Assembly (NCBI GenBank): GCA_017628935.1
Contig: JAGBYC010000104.1
Coordinates: forward strand, 1-9,149
From: Clostridia bacterium
GTDB lineage: Bacteria > Bacillota > Clostridia > Christensenellales > Borkfalkiaceae
Length of the DNA: 9,149 nucleotides
Direction: 5' to 3'
Position numbers and translations under genes: made by a program. The notes beneath the pieces are model-generated. The model searched no databases and was not told the origin of the DNA. It was given only the letters and a program-made list of their open reading frames with translations. Shown here one piece after another: positions 5,904 to 9,149 of this stretch (position 1 is its first letter; every line of letters begins with the position of its first letter).

Positions 5904-7657
5904 TGAAAAGAGTTTGTTCGCTTATTTTAGCATTATTAATGCTAATTTGCCCCCTTACTTTAACGGCTTGCTCACCAGTTGATAACGACGTTATCTATCT
6001 TAACGTATATAACTGGGAAGATTATATTGCGCAAGACGACGAAGCCGACCTTATTAAAGAGTTTGAAGACTATTATTTTGAAACGTACGGCAAAAAGGTA
6101 AAAGTTAACTATTCTACCTTTGGTACTAACGAAAATATGTATAACGAACTTCAACTTTCTAAGGTGAAAACTGATAGCGGTGAATACGACTACGGCTACG
6201 ACCTTGTTTGTCCGTCTGACTATATGATTCAAAAAATGATATACGAAGATATGGTTGAACCGTTAGATTATACTATCGCCGAAGGGAAAGAAGGTAGTTT
6301 ATACAACTACGAAAAATACGTATCACGCTTTATTTACAATCTTTTTGAAAATCAATGGGATATCGACGGTAAAGAAATAAACTGGAACGAATATTCTATT
6401 CCTTATATGTTTGGCACTATGGGTTTCGTTTACAACCCAGACCGATTAGCCGAAAGTGGCAACTACGTTGAAGGTGATGAAAGTCACTGGGATTTTCCTT
6501 GGCAAACATATTCTAAAAACTTAGGTACTATCAAAGATAGTATTCGTGATACTTACGCTTTAGCAATGGGTAAAGTTTACGGCAACGAACTTAAAAGCCT
6601 TAGGGCAAGTTATGAAGGTGGCGAAATTGACGTTAACGAATACCAACGCAGATTAGTTGAAACGTTTAACCGTGTTGACGAAGAAACGGTTGAAAAGGTT
6701 ACTAACGAACTTATCGACCTTAAATATAACGTTTACGGTTTTGAGGTTGATAGTGGTAAGCGTGATATGGCGTCAAGTAAAATAGCCATCAACTTTGCAT
6801 GGAGTGGTGATGCCGTTTACACTATGGATATTGCTGACGAGGCAGGCACCACTTTATATTACGCCGTTCCTGAAGAAGGTAGTAACATTTGGTTTGACGG
6901 TTGGGTTATGCCTAAGGGCGCTAATAAAACTGTGGCTCAAGAGTTTATGAACTTCTTGGCATGTCCTGAAAACGCTATTAAAAATATGAACTTTATCGGC
7001 TATACACCTACGGTGGCAGGCGAAGAAATGTTTGCTAACTGCGTTGACTGGTACGGCACTTACGTATTGCTTGAATGTGATGAAGAAACTGAAGATGCTG
7101 TTATGTTAAACGGCAAGTATTATATCGACGCGTATTTTGGCGATTTAATTGACGAAAACGGCGATATTATTGAGCCTAACCCAACGTTTACGCGTAATGC
7201 AGACGGTACTTATAATATTTTGTATCCTGAATATAACGAAAAGGGCAAAATTATTAAGTCGTATAGCGAAGAAAACGTTGAAATGATGCTTTATGACGTG
7301 TCTATAGTATTAAATACCATAGAAGATTATGAAAACGGCAACGTTTACGCTGTTTGGACGGAAAGTGAAAACGCTAACCGTCAGTTATTTACACAATATC
7401 CAAGTGAAGACGTTGTTAACCGTTGCGCTATTATGAGACACTTAAGCGATAGCGATATGAAAATGCTTAACGATATGTGGGACGAAGTTAAAGTTTCGGC
7501 TATTCCTACTTGGCTTATGTGGCTTATTATAGGCGTAATATTAGCAATAATAATTATCGTTCCGTTATTTACGTATCTTAACAAAAAAGGCGTACGTTTT
7601 AATTTGAAAATTAAAAATAAAAATTTAACGCTTGTAAAACGCGAAATTATAAAGTAA
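5903..7657 (+). CDS. potD: Spermidine/putrescine-binding lipoprotein with C-terminal membrane helix
   Basis: Extracellular substrate-binding subunit of the importer. The N-terminus is a lipoprotein signal with lipobox LTAC, so Cys23 would be lipidated. Polyamine-binding features expected from E. coli PotD align: VYNWEDYI (35-42; W38, D40, Y41), PYMFGTMGFVYNPD (167-180), WSGDAVYTM (300-308) and IWFDGW (329-334; W330, D332). The late YPSEDVVNRCAIM (499-511) also resembles PotD C-termini. Two features are unusual. The protein has 584 residues against about 350, with roughly 100 extra residues around 390-495 (acidic, Tyr/Asn-rich), just before the end of the binding domain. A strong hydrophobic helix (about 536-558, TWLMWLIIGVILAIIIIVPL) with a basic tail follows, which would anchor the C-terminus too. 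GGAGGG (5891-5896) precedes the start, which overlaps the potC stop (TAATG). Confidence 0.93.
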   Translation: MKRVCSLILALLMLICPLTLTACSPVDNDVIYLNVYNWEDYIAQDDEADLIKEFEDYYFETYGKKVKVNYSTFGTNENMYNELQLSKVKTDSGEYDYGYDLVCPSDYMIQKMIYEDMVEPLDYTIAEGKEGSLYNYEKYVSRFIYNLFENQWDIDGKEINWNEYSIPYMFGTMGFVYNPDRLAESGNYVEGDESHWDFPWQTYSKNLGTIKDSIRDTYALAMGKVYGNELKSLRASYEGGEIDVNEYQRRLVETFNRVDEETVEKVTNELIDLKYNVYGFEVDSGKRDMASSKIAINFAWSGDAVYTMDIADEAGTTLYYAVPEEGSNIWFDGWVMPKGANKTVAQEFMNFLACPENAIKNMNFIGYTPTVAGEEMFANCVDWYGTYVLLECDEETEDAVMLNGKYYIDAYFGDLIDENGDIIEPNPTFTRNADGTYNILYPEYNEKGKIIKSYSEENVEMMLYDVSIVLNTIEDYENGNVYAVWTESENANRQLFTQYPSEDVVNRCAIMRHLSDSDMKMLNDMWDEVKVSAIPTWLMWLIIGVILAIIIIVPLFTYLNKKGVRFNLKIKNKNLTLVKREIIK

Positions 7658-7660
7658 AAA

Positions 7661-7692
7661 AGAACCTTGTTTTTTACAAGGTTTCTTTATGC
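7661..7692 (+). terminator. Intrinsic terminator of the potABCD operon
   Basis: AACCTTGT (7663-7670), a TTTTT loop and ACAAGGTT (7676-7683) form an 8-bp stem, extended by AGA/TCT with one bulge and followed by a T-rich run. It begins four bases after the potD stop. An A-rich left flank makes it potentially bidirectional. Confidence 0.88.
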
Positions 7693-7751
7693 ACTTTTTT
7701 AAAAAAATGGCAAAATTTTTAATAATTTAGGCTAAAATTTATATAGTGGTG

Positions 7752-7775
7752 TATAATTACCAAGTAATTAAGGAG
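7752..7775 (+). promoter_or_regulatory. -10 element and ribosome binding site of the CobW-NagB gene
   Basis: TATAAT (7752-7757) is a perfect -10 box 23 bases before the ATG at 7781. AGGAG (7771-7775) lies five bases before that ATG. No good -35 box is present at 17 bases upstream (AGGCTA at 7729-7734), so the promoter may be weak or need an activator. Because it follows the operon terminator, this gene is likely its own transcription unit. Confidence 0.6.
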
Positions 7776-7780
7776 AAATT

Positions 7781-9067
7781 ATGGTAAAAGTAGATATTAT
7801 TTCAGGGTTTTTAGGCGCAGGCAAAACTACGCTTATTCAAAAACTTTTTAAAACTAAAATTGCAAATGAAAAGGTTGCTTTAATAGAAAACGAGTTTGGC
7901 GAGATAGGTGTAGACGGTGCATTTTTAAAAAACTCAGGCATCGAAATTAAAGAAATAAATTCAGGCTGTATCTGTTGCTCGCTTGTAGGTAATTTTGAAG
8001 ACGCTTTACGTGAACTTATAGATACTTATAGACCTGATAGAATTATTATTGAACCGTCTGGAGTTGGTAAACTTTCAGACATAATTTCGGCTATAAAAAA
8101 CAGTGGTTTAAACCTTAAACTTAACGTAATTTGTACGGTGGTTGACGGTGGAAAATGTAAAATGTATCTTAACAATTTTGGCGAGTTTTATATCGACCAA
8201 ATTCGCGAAGCGAATACAATTTTACTTTCTAAAACTGATAAAATTAGCGAACAAAAGGTTATTGAAGCGTGTGAACTTATTAAAACTTACAATCCAACGG
8301 TAACTATTATTACAACGCCTATTTTTGAACTTGACGGTGAGTTTTTGCTTGAAAATTTAGAAGAAACCGTATCGCTTGTAGACCTTTTAATTGAACAAGT
8401 TAAAAACAATCCTCGTTCTACTTTAGGGCTTGCAACAGGAAGTAGCCCAATTGGTACGTACCAAAAAATTATTGAAGCATATAATAATAAAGAAGTAAGC
8501 TTCAAAGATGTAACAACTTATAACTTAGATGAATATTGTGGTATTGATATTGAACATCCACAAAGTTACTATCGTTTTATGCATGATAATTTATTTGATC
8601 ATGTTGATGTTAAAGAACAAAATGTTCATATTCCAAGTGCTAGAGGAACAAAAAGTGAAATTCAAGCACAATGTAATGCATATAATGAAGCATTAAAAAA
8701 AGCATCAATTGACATTCAATTATTAGGTATTGGTGGAAATGGTCATATTGGATTTAATGAACCTGGTACATCATTTGAACAAGAAACTTTCGTGGTAACA
8801 TTAGCAGAAAGAACAAGAGAAGATAACAAACGTTTCTTTAATAGTATTGATGAAGTTCCTACTCATGCGGTAACAATGGGAATTAAAAATATCATGCAAG
8901 CTAAATCTATTTTAATGTTAATCAGTGGAAAAGGAAAAGCTGAAACAGTTGTTAAATTATTAAGCGGAGAAGTTACTACTGACTTCCCTGCAAGTATTCT
9001 TTATCGTCATGAAGATGTTACAATCGTTGTTGATGAAGATGCTTATTCTGCAATGACTAAAAAATAG
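7781..9067 (+). CDS. nagB: CobW-type GTPase domain fused in frame to glucosamine-6-phosphate deaminase (NagB)
   Basis: Residues 1 to about 200 are a CobW/COG0523 metal-chaperone GTPase: Walker A GFLGAGKTT (9-17), metal-binding CICC (63-66) in SGCICCSLVG, EPSGVG (91-96) and SKTDK (150-154). The usual His-rich loop and CobW_C domain are absent. Residues about 204-428 are NagB, which converts glucosamine-6-phosphate to fructose-6-phosphate and ammonia: GLATGSSP (216-223), NLDEY with D250, GNGHIGFNEPG (319-329) with H322 and E327, and DFPASILYRH (401-410). Asn320 stands where E. coli has Asp141, as I recall for B. subtilis NagB. Only about 20-25 N-terminal NagB residues are missing. Codon use differs between halves: Asp is GAC 7 of 11 before the junction and GAT 11 of 13 after it; Leu shifts from CTT to TTA; glycine GGC disappears. 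The start (AGGAG at 7771) belongs to the CobW gene. The frame is certain; whether it exists as one protein in a cell is not. Confidence 0.75.
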   Translation: MVKVDIISGFLGAGKTTLIQKLFKTKIANEKVALIENEFGEIGVDGAFLKNSGIEIKEINSGCICCSLVGNFEDALRELIDTYRPDRIIIEPSGVGKLSDIISAIKNSGLNLKLNVICTVVDGGKCKMYLNNFGEFYIDQIREANTILLSKTDKISEQKVIEACELIKTYNPTVTIITTPIFELDGEFLLENLEETVSLVDLLIEQVKNNPRSTLGLATGSSPIGTYQKIIEAYNNKEVSFKDVTTYNLDEYCGIDIEHPQSYYRFMHDNLFDHVDVKEQNVHIPSARGTKSEIQAQCNAYNEALKKASIDIQLLGIGGNGHIGFNEPGTSFEQETFVVTLAERTREDNKRFFNSIDEVPTHAVTMGIKNIMQAKSILMLISGKGKAETVVKLLSGEVTTDFPASILYRHEDVTIVVDEDAYSAMTKK

Positions 9068-9149
9068 GTAAAAAAAGGAAAATTTCGCGTGTTATATTAT
9101 TAGAAAAAAGTGTTTAAAATCAAGGGTAATTAATAAAGAATATTCTAAA
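9068..9149. other. Short right-edge spacer with no supported feature
   Basis: These 82 AT-rich bases follow the NagB stop codon. I found no hairpin with a T tract and no gene start with a credible ribosome site. A GTG at 9089 opens only four codons. Confidence 0.6.

Noticed and set aside
7663..7683. Same 8-base stem (AACCTTGT/ACAAGGTT) at the operon terminator and inside the spacer element at 2553-2580
   Set aside because: The arms are in opposite order and the flanks are unrelated, so shared origin is not supported; short terminator stems can coincide.
9089..9103. GTG after a GGAAAA tract as a possible new gene start
   Set aside because: It reaches a stop after four codons.

Overview
The window comes from a low-GC bacterium, most likely an uncultured Clostridia-type member of the Bacillota. 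Supporting signs are AT-rich spacers, strong AGGAGG-like ribosome binding sites, consensus TTGACA/TATAAT promoters and intrinsic terminators. Most genes also share one coding style, with many AAC, GAC, CTT, TCG and ACG codons. Nothing in the sequence fixes the genus.

Layout. (1) 1-1132, minus strand: an ABC-F family ATPase whose C-terminal end lies off the left edge. (2) 1133-1247: a divergent promoter region serving the ABC-F gene and the next gene. (3) 1248-1715: a small two-helix membrane protein with a PH-like domain, closed by a clear terminator. (4) 1885-2418: an XRE-type helix-turn-helix/cupin regulator of the PuuR kind, behind a perfect-consensus promoter with an imperfect palindrome in its spacer. 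(5) 2412-2665: a non-coding stretch of nested inverted repeats, much of it richer in GC than its surroundings, between the regulator and the transporter. (6) 2744-7657: a four-gene operon, potA-potB-potC-potD, with stop/start overlaps at every junction, encoding a spermidine/putrescine ABC importer and ending in an intrinsic terminator. (7) 7781-9067: one open frame joining a CobW-type GTPase domain to an almost complete glucosamine-6-phosphate deaminase (NagB). (8) 9068-9149: 82 bases with no supported feature.

How the parts fit. The HTH/cupin regulator probably senses polyamine status and controls itself and the importer. PotD captures polyamine outside the membrane, PotB and PotC form the channel, and PotA supplies ATP hydrolysis. 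The importer is unusual in two ways. PotA carries a second copy of its C-terminal TOBE-like module (506 aa instead of about 350-380). PotD is about 584 aa, with a lipoprotein signal at the N-terminus and a predicted membrane helix near the C-terminus.

The most striking item is the CobW-NagB reading frame. The CobW part lacks its usual C-terminal domain, and codon use changes markedly once inside the NagB part. That pattern fits a recombination fusion or a chimeric metagenome contig better than a long-established fusion enzyme. I saw no defence island, CRISPR array, tRNA, rRNA or transposase gene, and no clearly new multi-gene system.
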